Shown here piece by piece: positions 20,026 to 33,308 of a stretch of DNA of 64,000 bases (positions are counted from its first letter, which is position 1; every line of letters begins with the position of its first letter). The notes beneath the pieces were generated by a model. The model did not search any database, was not told the DNA's origin, and was given only the letters and a program-made list of their open reading frames with translations. The position numbers and the translations under genes are program-made. The DNA comes from Methylobacterium sp. AMS5 (lineage in GTDB: Bacteria > Pseudomonadota > Alphaproteobacteria > Rhizobiales > Beijerinckiaceae), in assembly GCF_001542815.1 (NCBI RefSeq), contig NZ_CP006992.1, forward strand, positions 2,671,501 through 2,735,500, written 5' to 3'.

Positions 20026-20508
20026 TCAGAGCACCTTCAGCAACGCTTCGGCGCCCGAGACCTCGGCCTTGGACGGGGTGTCCTCGACGTTGAGGATCCG
20101 CACCACGCCGTCATCCACGAGCATCGCATAGCGCTGGGAGCGCGGGCCAAGGCCGAAGCCGGAGCCGTCCATCTCCAGGCCGATCGCCTTGGCGAATTCG
20201 GCATTGCCGTCGGCCAGGAACTCGATGCCCTCGGCGCCGCTCTGCTGCTGCCACGCGTTGAGCACGAAGATGTCGTTGACCGAGGTCACGGCGATCGCAT
20301 CGATGCCGCGGGCCAGGATCTCCTCGCGTTTGGCGACGAAGCCCGGCAGGTGGTTGCGGTGGCAGGCCGGGGTGAAGGCGCCCGGCACGCCGACCAGCAC
20401 GACGCGGCGCCCCTTGAACACGTCGTCGGTCGTCTTGGCCTGCGGACCGTCCGGCCCGTTCACCCGGAAGGTGGCCTGGGGCAGCTGATCGCCAACCTGA
20501 ATCGTCAT
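20026..20508 (-). CDS. Peroxiredoxin (Prx5/hybrid type)
   Basis: 160 residues from ATG 20508, preceded by AGGAGAG. It reads MTIQVGDQLPQATF at the start and has the peroxidatic Cys in GAFTPACHRNHLPGF (about residue 48), with the Thr of TPAC and a later Arg (GPRSQRYAMLVDDG) completing the active site. The length and GVPGAFTPxCH motif are those of the Prx5 group, which reduces H2O2 and alkyl hydroperoxides with thiol donors. No glutaredoxin domain is fused. It is convergent with thrB. Confidence 0.94.
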   Translation of the reverse strand: MTIQVGDQLPQATFRVNGPDGPQAKTTDDVFKGRRVVLVGVPGAFTPACHRNHLPGFVAKREEILARGIDAIAVTSVNDIFVLNAWQQQSGAEGIEFLADGNAEFAKAIGLEMDGSGFGLGPRSQRYAMLVDDGVVRILNVEDTPSKAEVSGAEALLKVL

Positions 20509-20632
20509 CCGTGCTCTCCTCGCAAAAGCCACGAACCGTTAGACGCGCTTCGCGCGACTGTCGAGGCACGGCCTCGCCGCGTGCGCGTTTACCTTATGGA
20601 TCAATGACGGCCGCCGCAGTAGCATAGGCTCC

Positions 20633-21241
20633 ATGCTGACGCCCGATCCCTCGCTCAAAGACTCGGCCTATCTCGACGGCCAGTTCCTCGTGGCCATGCC
20701 GGGGATCGGCGACGAGCGCTTCGCGCGCTCGGTGATCTATCTCTGCGCGCACTCGGCGGACGGGGCGATGGGCATCATCGTCAACAAGCCGGTCGCGGAT
20801 CTGAGCATGCCGGATCTCCTGATCCAACTCGACATCGCCAGCGAGGCGGATGCGATCCGCCTGCGTGAGCGGGTCGGTCACATGCCGGTGCTGATGGGCG
20901 GCCCGGTCGATGCCAAGCGCGGCTTCGTGCTCCACACCGCCGATTTCCACATCGATCAATCGACGCTGCAGATCGACGAGGGCGTCTGCCTCACGGCGAC
21001 GGTGGAGATCCTGCGCGCCATCGCCGATGGGCGCGGACCCTCGAACGCCGTTCTGGCGCTCGGCTATGCCGGCTGGCAGGCAGGCCAGTTGGAGAACGAG
21101 ATTCTGGCCAATGGCTGGCTCAACTGCCCGGCCGATCCCGAGCTGATCTTCGATCCGGGGCTCGGCACCAAGTACGATCAGGTGCTCAAGGCGATCGGCA
21201 TCGATCCCGCCATGCTCTCGGCAGAGGCGGGGCGGGCCTGA
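20633..21241 (+). CDS. YqgE/AlgH family protein
   Basis: 202 residues. It matches the YqgE/AlgH pattern: [29 protein letters not shown] at the start, [28 protein letters not shown] near 85 and [23 protein letters not shown] near 140. It is a cytoplasmic protein with no proven biochemical role, despite the historical alginate-regulator name. ATG 20633 fits. It is divergent from the peroxiredoxin gene. Confidence 0.93.
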   Translation: MLTPDPSLKDSAYLDGQFLVAMPGIGDERFARSVIYLCAHSADGAMGIIVNKPVADLSMPDLLIQLDIASEADAIRLRERVGHMPVLMGGPVDAKRGFVLHTADFHIDQSTLQIDEGVCLTATVEILRAIADGRGPSNAVLALGYAGWQAGQLENEILANGWLNCPADPELIFDPGLGTKYDQVLKAIGIDPAMLSAEAGRA

Positions 21242-21279
21242 CGCGAGGCCCGCCCGTCGCCGATCATTGCGAGGCGTTT

Positions 21280-22341
21280 TTACACGCGGCCGTGCACGAG
21301 GTCGTGGATGAAGCCGAGCTTCGTCACCACGGCCGGACCGAGCACGAACGGATAGAGGTCGCCCTCACCCATAGCCCGGCTGACGCTGTTCATCGCGAAG
21401 ACGAAGGGCAGCCACGCGTCGATGATCTGCTCGATCGTATCGGCGCGGTAGGGGTCGAAATCCACCCGCCCGGCGAGTTCGCCCCCGAGATCGGATTTCG
21501 GGTTGACCTGCATTCCGAACGCGCTCGCCATCTCCAGCGTGTCGACGATGTGGAGGTAATGCGCCCAGGTCTCGGCGAAGTCCTCCCACGGGTGGGTCGT
21601 GGCGTAGGCCGAGACGAACGTGTCCTGCCAGTTCGCGGGCGGGCCCTGGTCGTAGTGGCGCTTCAGCGCTTCGCCGTAATCCTGCGAATCGTCGCCGAAC
21701 ACTGCCCGGCACGGCTCCAGCTTGCCGGCATCGCGCACGAGGATGTCCCAGTAATGGTGCCCGACCTCGTGGCGGAAATGGCCGAGCAGGGTCCGGTAGG
21801 GCTCCCCCATCGAGGCGCGGCGCTTCTCGCGCTCGGCCGGGTCGGCCTCCACCAGGGCGATAGTGATGACGCCGTTCTCGTGGCCGGTCATCACCTTGGG
21901 GCCGTTCGCATCCGGCGGGTCGGCCAGGAAGTTGAAGATCAGGCCGTGCTCGGGATCCTCGGCGCGGGTCTTCAGCGGCAGGTTCCAGCGCAACAGGGTG
22001 TAGAACAGCCGGTGCTTGGCATGCTCCATCTCACGCCAGCGCTCCAGATTCACCGGGTCGTTCACATCCGGCACGGTGCCGTTATGGCGGCAGGCGAGGC
22101 AGAAAGCGTCGGTCGTGCCCGGCGGCACCATCCAGTTGCAGGTGTCGTGGGCGGCGTTGGTGCAGAGGAAGCTCGAGCGCTCCGGCGCCGCCAGCGGCGT
22201 CCAGGCGTTGTCCCCCGCAGGCTCGAGGGCCGAGATGCGGCCGAGCTGGGGCAGGTAGGCGAGGCGGTGACCGCAGCGCTCGCACGAGCGGTTCTCGAAA
22301 TAGAGGATGTTGTCGCAGGACTGGCAGCGAAAGAGTTTCAT
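21280..22341 (-). CDS. Putative zinc-binding metallopeptidase with N-terminal zinc ribbon
   Basis: 353 residues from ATG 22341. The N-terminus MKLFRCQSCDNILYFENRSCERCGHRL holds two CxxC pairs (zinc ribbon); a second Cys cluster follows (CTNAAHDTCNW...CLACR). Near residue 210, GHFRHEVGHHYWD gives the HExxH metal site, with a downstream Glu candidate in WEDFAETWAHYLH. This is the arrangement of the putative zinc-binding metallopeptidase family (zinc-ribbon_6). The substrate is unknown; there is no signal peptide, so it is probably cytoplasmic. Confidence 0.9.
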   Translation of the reverse strand: MKLFRCQSCDNILYFENRSCERCGHRLAYLPQLGRISALEPAGDNAWTPLAAPERSSFLCTNAAHDTCNWMVPPGTTDAFCLACRHNGTVPDVNDPVNLERWREMEHAKHRLFYTLLRWNLPLKTRAEDPEHGLIFNFLADPPDANGPKVMTGHENGVITIALVEADPAEREKRRASMGEPYRTLLGHFRHEVGHHYWDILVRDAGKLEPCRAVFGDDSQDYGEALKRHYDQGPPANWQDTFVSAYATTHPWEDFAETWAHYLHIVDTLEMASAFGMQVNPKSDLGGELAGRVDFDPYRADTIEQIIDAWLPFVFAMNSVSRAMGEGDLYPFVLGPAVVTKLGFIHDLVHGRV

Positions 22342-22523
22342 CGGCTCACGGGACGTTGACGCCCTGTCCCGAATCCGGCGCTGGCCGGATCGGGAAACGG
22401 GACGCGCCGGGCACAAGGCTCGGAGGCGGCGGGGAGTGGCGGCCAACCAAGCCGCGAACACGCTCACCGTTCCGTGAGCGATGATGTTTTTGTTCCCCCC
22501 CGCCGCCTGTGCGCGACGGCCGG

Positions 22524-25199
22524 TCAGCCCGCGGCCAAGGCCTCCGCGATCGCGGCAAGTGCGGCATCCGCTCCGGCGCCGTCCGGACCGCCGGCCTGGG
22601 CCATGTCGCGCCGTCCGCCGCCGCCCTTGCCGCCGAGGTGGCCGGCACCGGCGCGCACCAGCCCGACCGCATCGTAGCGCTCGGTCAGATCCTCGGTGAC
22701 GCCGACGACCAGCCCGGCCTTGCCGTCCGCGGACACGCCGACCAGGGCGACGATGCCGGAGCCGAGGCGGCTCTTGCCCTCGTCGGCGAGACCCTTCAGG
22801 TCGCGCATCTCGACGCCCTCGACCACCCGGGCCATCAACTTCACGCCGTTGATCTCGCGGGCCTCGTCGCCGCCGCCCGAAGCTCCGCCCATGGCGATCT
22901 TCTTGCGCGCATCCGTCAATTCCTTCTCGAGCCGGCGACGCTCCTCGAGGAGCGTGGAGAGGCGCTCAGGCACGTCCGAGACCGGCGCCTTGAGCAGGCC
23001 GGCGAGCTGGCTCAGCGTGCGGCTCTCGGCGGCGCGGTGGCGGCGGGCGGCGGTCCCGGTCATCGCCTCGATCCGGCGCACGCCGGCGCCGACCGCGCTC
23101 TCGCCGAGCACGGTGATCTGGCCGATCTCGCCGAGCTGCGAGACATGGGTGCCGCCGCACAGCTCGATCGAGAAGTTCGGCAGGCGGCCTTCGACTTCGC
23201 GGCCCTCGTCGTCCACGGGCCGGCCCATGGAGACGACGCGCACCTCATCGCCGTACTTCTCGCCGAACAGGGCGCGGGCGCCCGATTCGATCGCCTCGTC
23301 CACCGCCATCAGCTTGGTGACCACCGGCGCGTTCTGAAGCAGGACCGCGTTGGCGATCTCCTCGACGCGGCTCAACTCCGCCTCGTCGATGGGTTTGGGG
23401 TGGCTGATATCGAAGCGCAGGCGCTCGGGCGCGACGAGCGAGCCCTTCTGCGCGACGTGATCGCCGAGCACCTGACGCAGGGCTTCGTGGAGGAGGTGGG
23501 TCGCCGAGTGGTTGGCGCGGATCGCGGCGCGGCGCGCGTGATCGACCTTCAGTTCCACCGCCGCCCCGACGGCGAGCGTGCCTTCCTCGACCGTGACGTG
23601 ATGCACGAACAGGTCGCCGAGCTTCTTTTCCGTCCCGGTGACACGCGCCCGAAGGCCGGGGCCGGAAATCGTGCCGGAATCGCCGACCTGACCACCGGAT
23701 TCTCCGTAGAACGGGGTCTGGTTGACGACGACGATGCCGTTCTCGCCCGCCTTCAGGGTTTCGACTTCGCTGCCGTCGCGCAGCAGGGCGCCGATGACGG
23801 CCTCGGCCGCTTCCGTGTCATATCCCAGGAATTCGGTGGCGCCGGTGCGCTCCTTGATCCCGAACCAGACCGTCTCGGTCGCGGCCTCGCCCGAGCCCTG
23901 CCAGGCGGCCCGCGCCGCCTGCTTCTGGCGCTGCATCGCCGCGTCGAAGGCCTGCGTATCGACGCCGATGCCGCGCGCCTTCAGAGCGTCCTGCGTCAGG
24001 TCGAGCGGGAAGCCGTAGGTGTCGTAGAGCGTGAAAGCCGTCTCGCCGGACAGGTTCTGGCCGGCCGCGAGATCGCGGGTCTCGGTGTCGAGGATGGCGA
24101 GGCCGCGCTCCAGGGTCTTGCGGAAGCGGCCTTCTTCCAGACGGAGAGTCTCGGAGATCAGCGCCTCGCTGCGGGCGAGTTCGGGGAAGGCCTGCCCCAT
24201 CTCGCGCACCAGGGTCGGCACGAGGCGGTACATGACGGGATCGCGGGCGCCGAGCAGTTCGAGATGGCGCATGGCGCGCCGCATGATCCGGCGCAGCACG
24301 TAGCCGCGGCCCTCGTTCGAGGGCAGCACGCCGTCGGCGATCAGGAACGAGGTCGAGCGCAGATGGTCGGCGATGACGCGGTAGGAGGCGCGCGTCGACG
24401 GCTCCGGCGCCCGCGACACGGCGTGGGCCACCGCATCGATCAGCGCGCGGAACAGATCGGTGTCGTAGTTCGAGTGGACGCCCTGGAGGATCGCGGCCAT
24501 CCGCTCCAGGCCCATGCCGGTATCGATCGAGGGCCGGGGCAGGGGGTTGCGCACCCCTGGCTCGACCTGCTCGTACTGCATGAACACGAGGTTCCAGAAT
24601 TCGAGGAAGCGGTCGCCATCCTCGTCCGGAGAACCGGGCGGTCCGCCCGCCAGCGTCGGGCCCTGGTCGATGAAGATTTCCGAGCACGGGCCGCAGGGGC
24701 CGGTATCACCCATCTGCCAGAAGTTGTCGGAGGTGCCGATGCGGATGATCTTTTCGTCCGGGAAGCCGGCGATCTTCCGCCACAGGCCCGCGGCCTCCTC
24801 GTCGTCCGCGTAGACGGTGACAAGGAGCTTTTCCGGCGAGAGGCCGAACTCCTTGGTGATCAGCGTCCAGGCCAGCTCGATCGCGTCGGCCTTGAAGTAG
24901 TCGCCGAACGAAAAGTTGCCGAGCATCTCGAAGAAAGTGTGATGCCGGGCGGTGTAGCCGACGTTGTCGAGGTCGTTGTGCTTGCCCCCGGCGCGGACGC
25001 ATTTCTGCGAGGAGGTCGCCTTGACGTAAGGACGCTTCTCGACCCCCGTAAAGACGTTCTTGAACTGCACCATGCCGGCGTTCGTGAACATCAGCGTCGG
25101 ATCGTTCTTCGGCACGAGCGAAGACGAGGGCACCACCGTGTGCCCGGCATCCCGGAAGTAGTCCAGGAAGGTCGATCGGATCTCGTTGACGCCGCTCAT
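22524..25199 (-). CDS. alaS: Alanine--tRNA ligase
   Basis: 891 residues from ATG 25199 ([20 protein letters not shown]). Class II synthetase core with [24 protein letters not shown] (motif 1 region), [19 protein letters not shown] (motif 2) and [14 protein letters not shown]. The editing domain has [13 protein letters not shown] near 560 and [13 protein letters not shown] near 660, which supply the His/Cys zinc ligands that clear Ser- and Gly-tRNA(Ala). The C-terminal oligomerisation/C-Ala domain ends with a Gly-rich [16 protein letters not shown] motif. Full length. Confidence 0.97.
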   Translation of the reverse strand: MSGVNEIRSTFLDYFRDAGHTVVPSSSLVPKNDPTLMFTNAGMVQFKNVFTGVEKRPYVKATSSQKCVRAGGKHNDLDNVGYTARHHTFFEMLGNFSFGDYFKADAIELAWTLITKEFGLSPEKLLVTVYADDEEAAGLWRKIAGFPDEKIIRIGTSDNFWQMGDTGPCGPCSEIFIDQGPTLAGGPPGSPDEDGDRFLEFWNLVFMQYEQVEPGVRNPLPRPSIDTGMGLERMAAILQGVHSNYDTDLFRALIDAVAHAVSRAPEPSTRASYRVIADHLRSTSFLIADGVLPSNEGRGYVLRRIMRRAMRHLELLGARDPVMYRLVPTLVREMGQAFPELARSEALISETLRLEEGRFRKTLERGLAILDTETRDLAAGQNLSGETAFTLYDTYGFPLDLTQDALKARGIGVDTQAFDAAMQRQKQAARAAWQGSGEAATETVWFGIKERTGATEFLGYDTEAAEAVIGALLRDGSEVETLKAGENGIVVVNQTPFYGESGGQVGDSGTISGPGLRARVTGTEKKLGDLFVHHVTVEEGTLAVGAAVELKVDHARRAAIRANHSATHLLHEALRQVLGDHVAQKGSLVAPERLRFDISHPKPIDEAELSRVEEIANAVLLQNAPVVTKLMAVDEAIESGARALFGEKYGDEVRVVSMGRPVDDEGREVEGRLPNFSIELCGGTHVSQLGEIGQITVLGESAVGAGVRRIEAMTGTAARRHRAAESRTLSQLAGLLKAPVSDVPERLSTLLEERRRLEKELTDARKKIAMGGASGGGDEAREINGVKLMARVVEGVEMRDLKGLADEGKSRLGSGIVALVGVSADGKAGLVVGVTEDLTERYDAVGLVRAGAGHLGGKGGGGRRDMAQAGGPDGAGADAALAAIAEALAAG

Positions 25200-25293
25200 C
25201 GGATAGGCTCGAACATCATGTCGCGTCGGGGAGCCGGCTGAGGACAGCACGGCGGTCAGTCTCGCGCCCTCATACGGGCCCAAGCTTTGCGAG

Positions 25294-26001
25294 TCACGTC
25301 GGCTCATGACGCGGCCGAGCGCTACCCCTCAGTTCGGCGAGGTAGCTGCGCAGAAGCGTGACCCGCCGCGGGCGGAAGCTCGTGCCCGCCATCTGCACCG
25401 CTTCGATGCGATCCAGCCGGAACATGCGGAACGCCTCGCGCAGGCAACACCACGCCAGCAGTGTCATCTTGCTGTCGAGATAGACGATGGAGAGCGGCAG
25501 GATCTTCCGCTTGGTGACCGTGCCGTCCTTGTCGGCGTAACGCAGCGCCAGGGCCTCCTCCCGCCAGCACCCGGCCCGGATCGTCTCCATGTCGGGGATC
25601 TTGGAGAAGCGGGCCTCGAAGCGGCGCACCTGCGAGACCGCGTGGAGCAGGTACGTCTCGGATCGGTCGGGCAGGGTAGCGGCCACCTTCGCGAGCGCCG
25701 ATGCGGCGGCCTGGGCGAGGGCCGGGTCCCCCATCTGGCGGACCTCGGCGAGGCCGAGCACCAGCGCCTCGATCTCCGTCCGATCGAAGGTCTGCGGCGG
25801 CAGGGCGACGTCCTCGATCAGACGGTAGCCGTAGCCGCGCTCGCCCTCGATCCGGGCACCGGCGGCGCGCAGGCTGTCGATATCGCGATAGAGGGAGCGC
25901 AGCGAGACACCGGTTTCCTCGGCGAGCCTCGCGGCGGTGACCGGCGCGGGCAGGATGCGCATCGCCTGAAGCAGCCGGAACAGTCGATCGGTTCGCGCCA
26001 T
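25294..26001 (-). CDS. YafY-type transcriptional regulator (HTH + WYL domain)
   Basis: 235 residues. N-terminal HTH_11: [46 protein letters not shown] (residues 3-50), then a wing with [12 protein letters not shown]. The C-terminal WYL-type domain lies around residues 140-210 ([48 protein letters not shown]). WYL proteins bind small ligands or nucleic acid. It is divergent, with a 74-bp gap, from a glutathione S-transferase gene, which is its likely target. Confidence 0.9.
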   Translation of the reverse strand: MARTDRLFRLLQAMRILPAPVTAARLAEETGVSLRSLYRDIDSLRAAGARIEGERGYGYRLIEDVALPPQTFDRTEIEALVLGLAEVRQMGDPALAQAAASALAKVAATLPDRSETYLLHAVSQVRRFEARFSKIPDMETIRAGCWREEALALRYADKDGTVTKRKILPLSIVYLDSKMTLLAWCCLREAFRMFRLDRIEAVQMAGTSFRPRRVTLLRSYLAELRGSARPRHEPT

Positions 26002-26075
26002 CGCCCAACTGACGGAAACTGACAGGTGCCCTGGGCTACACCCTCGCTTGCCGACCCGCCAGCCAGAGACCCCCG

Positions 26076-26678
26076 ATGATCACGCTGTTCCACGCCCCCC
26101 GGAGCCGCTCGACCCGCATCGTCGCGCTCCTCAAGGAACTCGACGCGCACGACGCGGTGCGGATCGAATGCGTCTCGATCCCGCGCATGGACGGTTCGGG
26201 CGTGCGCGACGCACTCAACCCCCACCCGGAAGGCAAGGTGCCGCTCCTCGATCACGACGGCGTCCTGGTGCGGGAGTCGAGCGCGATCATCCAGTACCTG
26301 ACCGAGCTGTTCCCCAAGACCGGTCTGGGCATTCCCACCGGTCATCCGCAGCGCGGCGCCTATCTCGGCTGGCTTGGCTGGTACGCCGGCGTCGTCGAGC
26401 CGGTCCTCACGCTCGAGGCGATCGGTCTCGATCATCCCGCCCTCGCGCGCACCTTCCGCACCAGCGCCGAGATCAAGGCGCGGCTCGCCGCGGCGCTGAA
26501 GGATCGGCCATACCTTCTCGGTGACCACTTCAGTGCCGCCGACCTCCTGCTGCACTCGCCCTATGCGTGGTTCGGGAAGCCCGGCGAGCCGGCTCTGGAC
26601 GCCTGGGTCGATCGCTGCACGGACCGGCCCGGCGCCCGCTTCGCGGCCGAGTTCGACGCGCGGCACGCGGCGGCCTGA
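26076..26678 (+). CDS. Glutathione S-transferase family protein
   Basis: 200 residues. The N-terminal thioredoxin-like domain starts MITLFHAPRSRSTRIVALLKEL; the catalytic Ser/Tyr position near 10 has RSRST. The cis-Pro and glutathione gamma-Glu site are in NPHPEGKVPLLDHDGVLVRESSAIIQYL (about 47-75). The C-terminal helical domain includes YLLGDHFSAADLLL, the conserved Asp N-cap motif. The physiological substrate is unknown. It is divergent from a WYL regulator. Confidence 0.9.
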   Translation: MITLFHAPRSRSTRIVALLKELDAHDAVRIECVSIPRMDGSGVRDALNPHPEGKVPLLDHDGVLVRESSAIIQYLTELFPKTGLGIPTGHPQRGAYLGWLGWYAGVVEPVLTLEAIGLDHPALARTFRTSAEIKARLAAALKDRPYLLGDHFSAADLLLHSPYAWFGKPGEPALDAWVDRCTDRPGARFAAEFDARHAAA

Positions 26679-26701
26679 GCACGGTCCGCCCGCGCAGAAA
26701 A

Positions 26702-26731
26702 AAGCCCGCCGCGATCGCTCGCGGCGGGCTT
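26702..26731 (-). terminator. Terminator of recA, shared with the convergent GST gene
   Basis: AAGCCCGCCGCGA-TCGC-TCGCGGCGGGCTT (26702-26731), a perfect 13-bp stem with a 4-nt loop. On the minus strand the stem is followed by a run of T (complement of AAAAAA, 26698-26703), a canonical intrinsic terminator for recA. On the plus strand it can serve the GST gene, but lacks a good T-run. Confidence 0.88.
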
Positions 26732-26759
26732 CGTCCTTCACGTCATGGCGCGGGGCGGT

Positions 26760-27860
26760 TTAAGCCTCGCCTTCGTCGAGATCGTCGGCGGTCGGCTTGG
26801 CGGTCTCGAGGATCCGGTCGGCGACCAGTCCCGAGTTCTGCCGGATCGAGGCCTCGATCTTGTTGGCGATGTCGGGGTTGTCGCGCAGGAAGCCCTTGGA
26901 GTTCTCGCGGCCCTGGCCGAGGCGCTGGCTGTCGTAGGAGAACCACGCACCCGACTTCTCGACGATGCCGGCCTTCACGCCGAGATCGATCAACTCGCCG
27001 ACCTTCGACACGCCTTCGCCGAACATGATGTCGAACTCGACCTGCTTGAAGGGCGGCGCAACCTTGTTCTTGACGACCTTGACGCGCACCGAGTTGCCGA
27101 TGGCCTCGTCGCGGTCCTTCAGCGTCGAGACGCGGCGGATGTCGAGGCGGACCGAGGCGTAGAACTTCAGCGCGTTGCCGCCGGTGGTGGTCTCAGGGCT
27201 CCCGTACATCACGCCGATCTTCATGCGGATCTGGTTGATGAAGATCACCATGCAGTTCGAGCGTGAGATCGAACCGGTGAGCTTGCGCAGGGCCTGACTC
27301 ATCAGGCGGGCCTGGAGGCCCGGCTGGCTCTCGCCCATCTCGCCCTCGATCTCGGCGCGCGGGGTCAGCGCGGCGACCGAATCGACCACCAGCACGTCGA
27401 TCGCACCGGAACGCACCAGCGTGTCGGTGATTTCAAGCGCCTGTTCGCCGGTATCGGGCTGCGAGATCAGCAGGTCGTCGAGGTTGACGCCCAGCTTGCG
27501 CGCATAGACCGGGTCAAGGGCGTGTTCCGCATCCACGAAGGCGCAGACGCCGCCCTTCTTCTGCGCTTCGGCGATGGTGTGGAGCGCGAGCGTCGTCTTG
27601 CCCGACGATTCGGGCCCGTAGATCTCGACCACCCGGCCGCGCGGCAGGCCGCCGACGCCGAGCGCGATGTCGAGGCCGAGCGAGCCCGTGGAGATGGTCT
27701 CGACCTCCTGCACCTTGTCGTTCTTGCCAAGGCGCATGATCGAGCCTTTGCCGAAGGCCCGCTCGATCTGCGTCAGCGCAGCCTCGATCGCCTTGGCCTT
27801 GTCCTTGTCGGCTGCTGCCATTGTCGAGGAATCCACCATCTTCAGCGCAGGCTGGGCCAT
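26760..27860 (-). CDS. recA: Recombinase RecA
   Basis: 366 residues. Walker [10 protein letters not shown] near residue 78; the Walker B region at [15 protein letters not shown]1 and L2 DNA-binding loops ([22 protein letters not shown] and the [34 protein letters not shown] stretch); the core starts [15 protein letters not shown]. RecA polymerises on ssDNA, drives strand exchange and stimulates LexA cleavage. It starts at ATG 27860. A near-consensus alphaproteobacterial SOS box lies about 63 bp upstream, and a strong terminator follows the gene. Confidence 0.99.
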   Translation of the reverse strand: MAQPALKMVDSSTMAAADKDKAKAIEAALTQIERAFGKGSIMRLGKNDKVQEVETISTGSLGLDIALGVGGLPRGRVVEIYGPESSGKTTLALHTIAEAQKKGGVCAFVDAEHALDPVYARKLGVNLDDLLISQPDTGEQALEITDTLVRSGAIDVLVVDSVAALTPRAEIEGEMGESQPGLQARLMSQALRKLTGSISRSNCMVIFINQIRMKIGVMYGSPETTTGGNALKFYASVRLDIRRVSTLKDRDEAIGNSVRVKVVKNKVAPPFKQVEFDIMFGEGVSKVGELIDLGVKAGIVEKSGAWFSYDSQRLGQGRENSKGFLRDNPDIANKIEASIRQNSGLVADRILETAKPTADDLDEGEA

Positions 27861-28180
27861 CGCAAGGCTTCCTTATGCATGGGAGGGGCACGGCGCTCAA
27901 TCCGCCGGAGCTGAAGGATTTCGTACTTGTTTTGTTCTCAATGCGCAAGCCCGTCGTCGCGGTTTGAGCCGGAAAGAACAGAATGTGGAAGCGAAGCCGC
28001 CGGTCGAGATTCCCTGCGACGGCGCAGGATGCTGACTGTCCTTGTGCCGAAGTCGCTCTGACCAAATTTGGAGGCGGATTCCGCCTCGCGCGCTAGCCGC
28101 GCGCCATGTCGCCTGATGGATGCTGACATCCGATATCCCGAAGGGTTTGATCGGATGTCGTACGCTCCCCTCAGGTGCGT
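27861..28180. other. recA upstream region and cckA downstream region
   Basis: 320 bases with no supportable gene. The recA-proximal third is AT-richer and holds the candidate LexA site at 27923-27937. The remainder, toward cckA, shows a short palindromic stretch CGCGCGCTAGCCGCGCG near 28092 but no terminator T-run, and nothing else identifiable. Confidence 0.5.
27923..27937 (-). promoter_or_regulatory. Candidate LexA (SOS) box upstream of recA
   Basis: On the minus strand GAAC-AAAACAA-GTAC. Alphaproteobacterial LexA recognises the direct repeat GAAC-N7-GAAC (GTTC-N7-GTTC); this is one base off in the second half-site. The position ~63-77 bp upstream of the recA ATG, in an AT-rich promoter-like stretch, supports SOS control. 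Confidence 0.55.
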
Positions 28181-30892
<2,712 letters not shown>

Positions 30893-31050
30893 CAGGCCCT
30901 ACCCATCCCTCGCACACGGACGGCACATGGCTGCTTCGAGCCCTGTGGGTCGTCAAATGCCGCACCTTCTGCCCGAGCATTGCCGGACAATGGTGCATAA
31001 ACCGTGGCGCCTGAACGACTTCGCCGTCCCATGCGGAAGCGGATCGAGCC

Positions 31051-32115
31051 TCAGGCGGCTCGGCGAAGGCGAAGCACGAAACCGATGACCTCCGCAACTG
31101 CGCGATAGTGCTCGGCGGGAATCTCGGCATCGACCTCGACGGTGGCGTGGAGGGCGCGGGCGAGCGGCGGGTTCTCCATCACCGGCACGTCGTGGTCGGC
31201 GGCGACGGCGCGGATGCGCAGCGCCAGCGAGTCGACGCCCTTGGCGACGCAGATCGGTGCCGCCATCCCGGCCTCGTAGCGCAGGGCCACGGCGAAGTGG
31301 GTCGGGTTCGTCACCACCACGGTGGCGGTGGGCACGGCGGCCATCATCCGCTTCTTCACGCGGGCTTGGCGGAGTTGCCGGATCCGGGCCTTCACCTCGG
31401 GGCTGCCCTCGCTTTCCTTGTGCTCCTGCTTCATCTCCTCCTTCGTCATGCGCAGGCGCTTGTGCCAGCGGTTCCGCTGGTAGAGCGCGTCCCCGAGCGC
31501 GATGACCGCGTAGACCGCGAGCATGCCGCCCATCATCTTGAGGGCGAGCGTCAGGGTGCCCTGGAGCGCCACACCCGGATCGAGCTGGGCGAAGGATTCC
31601 GCCCGGTCGTGCTCGCTCCACAGGATCGTCCCGGCGATGGTGCCTACGACGATGATCTTGGCGAGCCCTTTGCCGAAATTCACCCAGGCATCCATGCCGA
31701 GCAGGCGCTTGGCGCCGGCCATCGGCGAGATGCGCGCGAATTTCGGCATCAGGCTCTCGGCGGTAAAGATCGGCCGATGCTGGATCAGGCCGGCGGCGAT
31801 GGCCGCGAGCATCGCGATTCCCAGCGGCACGGCGAGCGCCTTGGTGCAGACCCAAGCCACGCGCAGCGCCACGCCGAGATAGGTGCCCGCATCCGAAGGC
31901 AGGCCGCCGGCATGTTCGAGGAAGCCGCGCATGTCGCGGGTCAGCCCCTCCGCCACAGGGCGGGCCGAGAGGATCAGGGCGAGGGTGAAGGCCGCCAGGA
32001 TGAAGAAGGTGTTGATCTCAGGGGAGTTGGGGACGTCGCCGCGCTCGATCGCCTGCTCGATGCGCCGTGGCGTCGGGTCTTCGGTCTTGTCCTCGTCGTC
32101 GGTCTCGTCGGACAC
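31051..32115 (-). CDS. flhB: Flagellar type III export protein FlhB
   Basis: 354 residues. The N-terminus DEDKTEDPTPRRIEQAIERGDVPNSPEINTFF is the family signature, followed by four membrane helices. The cytoplasmic domain contains TNPTHFAVALRY, in which the NPTH sequence (about residue 267) is the autocleavage site that switches substrate specificity from rod/hook to filament. The export gate works with FlhA and FliP/Q/R. Last gene of the flgB-flgC-fliE-fliQ-fliR-flhB run, 24 bp after fliR. Confidence 0.96.
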   Translation of the reverse strand: MSDETDDEDKTEDPTPRRIEQAIERGDVPNSPEINTFFILAAFTLALILSARPVAEGLTRDMRGFLEHAGGLPSDAGTYLGVALRVAWVCTKALAVPLGIAMLAAIAAGLIQHRPIFTAESLMPKFARISPMAGAKRLLGMDAWVNFGKGLAKIIVVGTIAGTILWSEHDRAESFAQLDPGVALQGTLTLALKMMGGMLAVYAVIALGDALYQRNRWHKRLRMTKEEMKQEHKESEGSPEVKARIRQLRQARVKKRMMAAVPTATVVVTNPTHFAVALRYEAGMAAPICVAKGVDSLALRIRAVAADHDVPVMENPPLARALHATVEVDAEIPAEHYRAVAEVIGFVLRLRRAA

Positions 32116-32139
32116 CGGCTCAGGCTCCCCTGTTCCGGA

Positions 32140-32916
32140 TCAGCGCCCGAGGAACGCGCCGAGATAGCGGCCGAGATCGTCGAGGAACAGCCCCATGATG
32201 AGGCCGAGGGCCCCGACCAGCAGCATCATGCCGATGATGACCGAGGCGGGGACCGCGAGGAAGAACACCTGCAATTGCGGCATCAGCCGGGAGAGCACGC
32301 CGAGCCCGAGATTGAACAGGATGCCAAACACGATGAACGGTCCGGAGATCCGCACCGCCAGGGCGAAGCCGCGGCTGAACGCGTCGAGCCCGAGCTTGGC
32401 CGCATCCGCCATCGCCGGCACGCCGCTCGGCGGCAGCAGGAGGTAGCTGCGCCCGATCGCTTCGAGGGCGACGTGGTGCAGATCGGTCGCCAGGATGAGC
32501 GTGACGCCGAGCATCGCCAGGAAGTTGCCGATCGCCGCCTGCTGTCCGCCCATCGTCGGATCGACGGTCATGGCGTAGGACAGGCCGAGCTGCTGCGAGA
32601 TCACCACGCCCGCCGTCTGGAGCGCGGCGACGATCATGCGCACGCAGAGGCCCAGCATCAGTCCGATCAGGATCTCGCCGATCAGCAATCCGATCAGGGT
32701 TGGCGCGGCCAAGGCCGCATTGCCGGTCGGCAGCATCGGGCGCACGGTCGGAAACAGCACCAGCGTCACGAGCAAAGCGAGGGCGAGCCGCAGGCGGCTC
32801 GCGATGAGCTGCTCGCCCAATCCCGGCATCAGCATCATCAGCGTGCCGACCCGGGCGAAGGTGATGAGGAAGGCCGCCGCGAGGCCGGGCAGCAGCAGGT
32901 CGAGCGGCGTGGTCAT
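32140..32916 (-). CDS. fliR: Flagellar export apparatus protein FliR
   Basis: 258 residues, about six hydrophobic helices, with the FliR pattern ITFARVGTLMMLMPGLGEQLIASRLRLALALL near the start, VVISQQLGLSYAMTVDP in the centre and RISGPFIVFGILFNLGLGVLSRLMPQLQVFFLAVP near the end. It forms the export gate with FliP and FliQ in the flagellar basal body. Position between fliQ and flhB is conserved. Confidence 0.95.
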   Translation of the reverse strand: MTTPLDLLLPGLAAAFLITFARVGTLMMLMPGLGEQLIASRLRLALALLVTLVLFPTVRPMLPTGNAALAAPTLIGLLIGEILIGLMLGLCVRMIVAALQTAGVVISQQLGLSYAMTVDPTMGGQQAAIGNFLAMLGVTLILATDLHHVALEAIGRSYLLLPPSGVPAMADAAKLGLDAFSRGFALAVRISGPFIVFGILFNLGLGVLSRLMPQLQVFFLAVPASVIIGMMLLVGALGLIMGLFLDDLGRYLGAFLGR

Positions 32917-32961
32917 GCGCGCTCATCCTACACGCTTGGCCCGGCCGGCGCTGCCGCCCCA

Positions 32962-33228
32962 TCATCCGCCCGCGGCGATCCGGGCGGCGATCCGGGCCAT
33001 GTAGGCGGCCATGGCATCGCCGATGAAGGGCAGCATCAGGAGCATCACCCCGAACACCGCGACGATCTTCGGCACGTAGATGAGCGTCTGCTCCTGGATC
33101 TGCGTCAGCGCCTGGAACAGCGACACGATCAGGCCGACGACGAGGGCGACGATCATCATCGGCCCCGCCACCTTCAAGAATACGAAGATGCCGTCGCGGG
33201 CGATGTCGAGGATGGCGAGGCCGGTCAT
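32962..33228 (-). CDS. fliQ: Flagellar export apparatus protein FliQ
   Basis: 88 residues, two membrane helices (FVFLKVAGPMMIVALVVGLIVSLFQALTQIQEQTL and VPKIVAVFGVMLLMLPFIGDAMAAYM). The FQALTQIQEQTLxxVPKI core is the FliQ signature. Four copies assemble with FliP5 and FliR1 in the export gate. Placed 80 bp after fliE and 45 bp before fliR. Confidence 0.95.
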   Translation of the reverse strand: MTGLAILDIARDGIFVFLKVAGPMMIVALVVGLIVSLFQALTQIQEQTLIYVPKIVAVFGVMLLMLPFIGDAMAAYMARIAARIAAGG

Positions 33229-33308
33229 GGGACTTTGACTTTTCGTCTGCTCTGCGGGGCATCGCCGGCCTCCCCTCGTCCCGCCTGCGGGCCGAGGGGC
33301 CAGAAAAA

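Noticed and set aside
22509..25241. A long plus-strand open frame (910 codons) opposite alaS
   Set aside because: Mirror of alaS; translated sequence is charged low-complexity with no family match.
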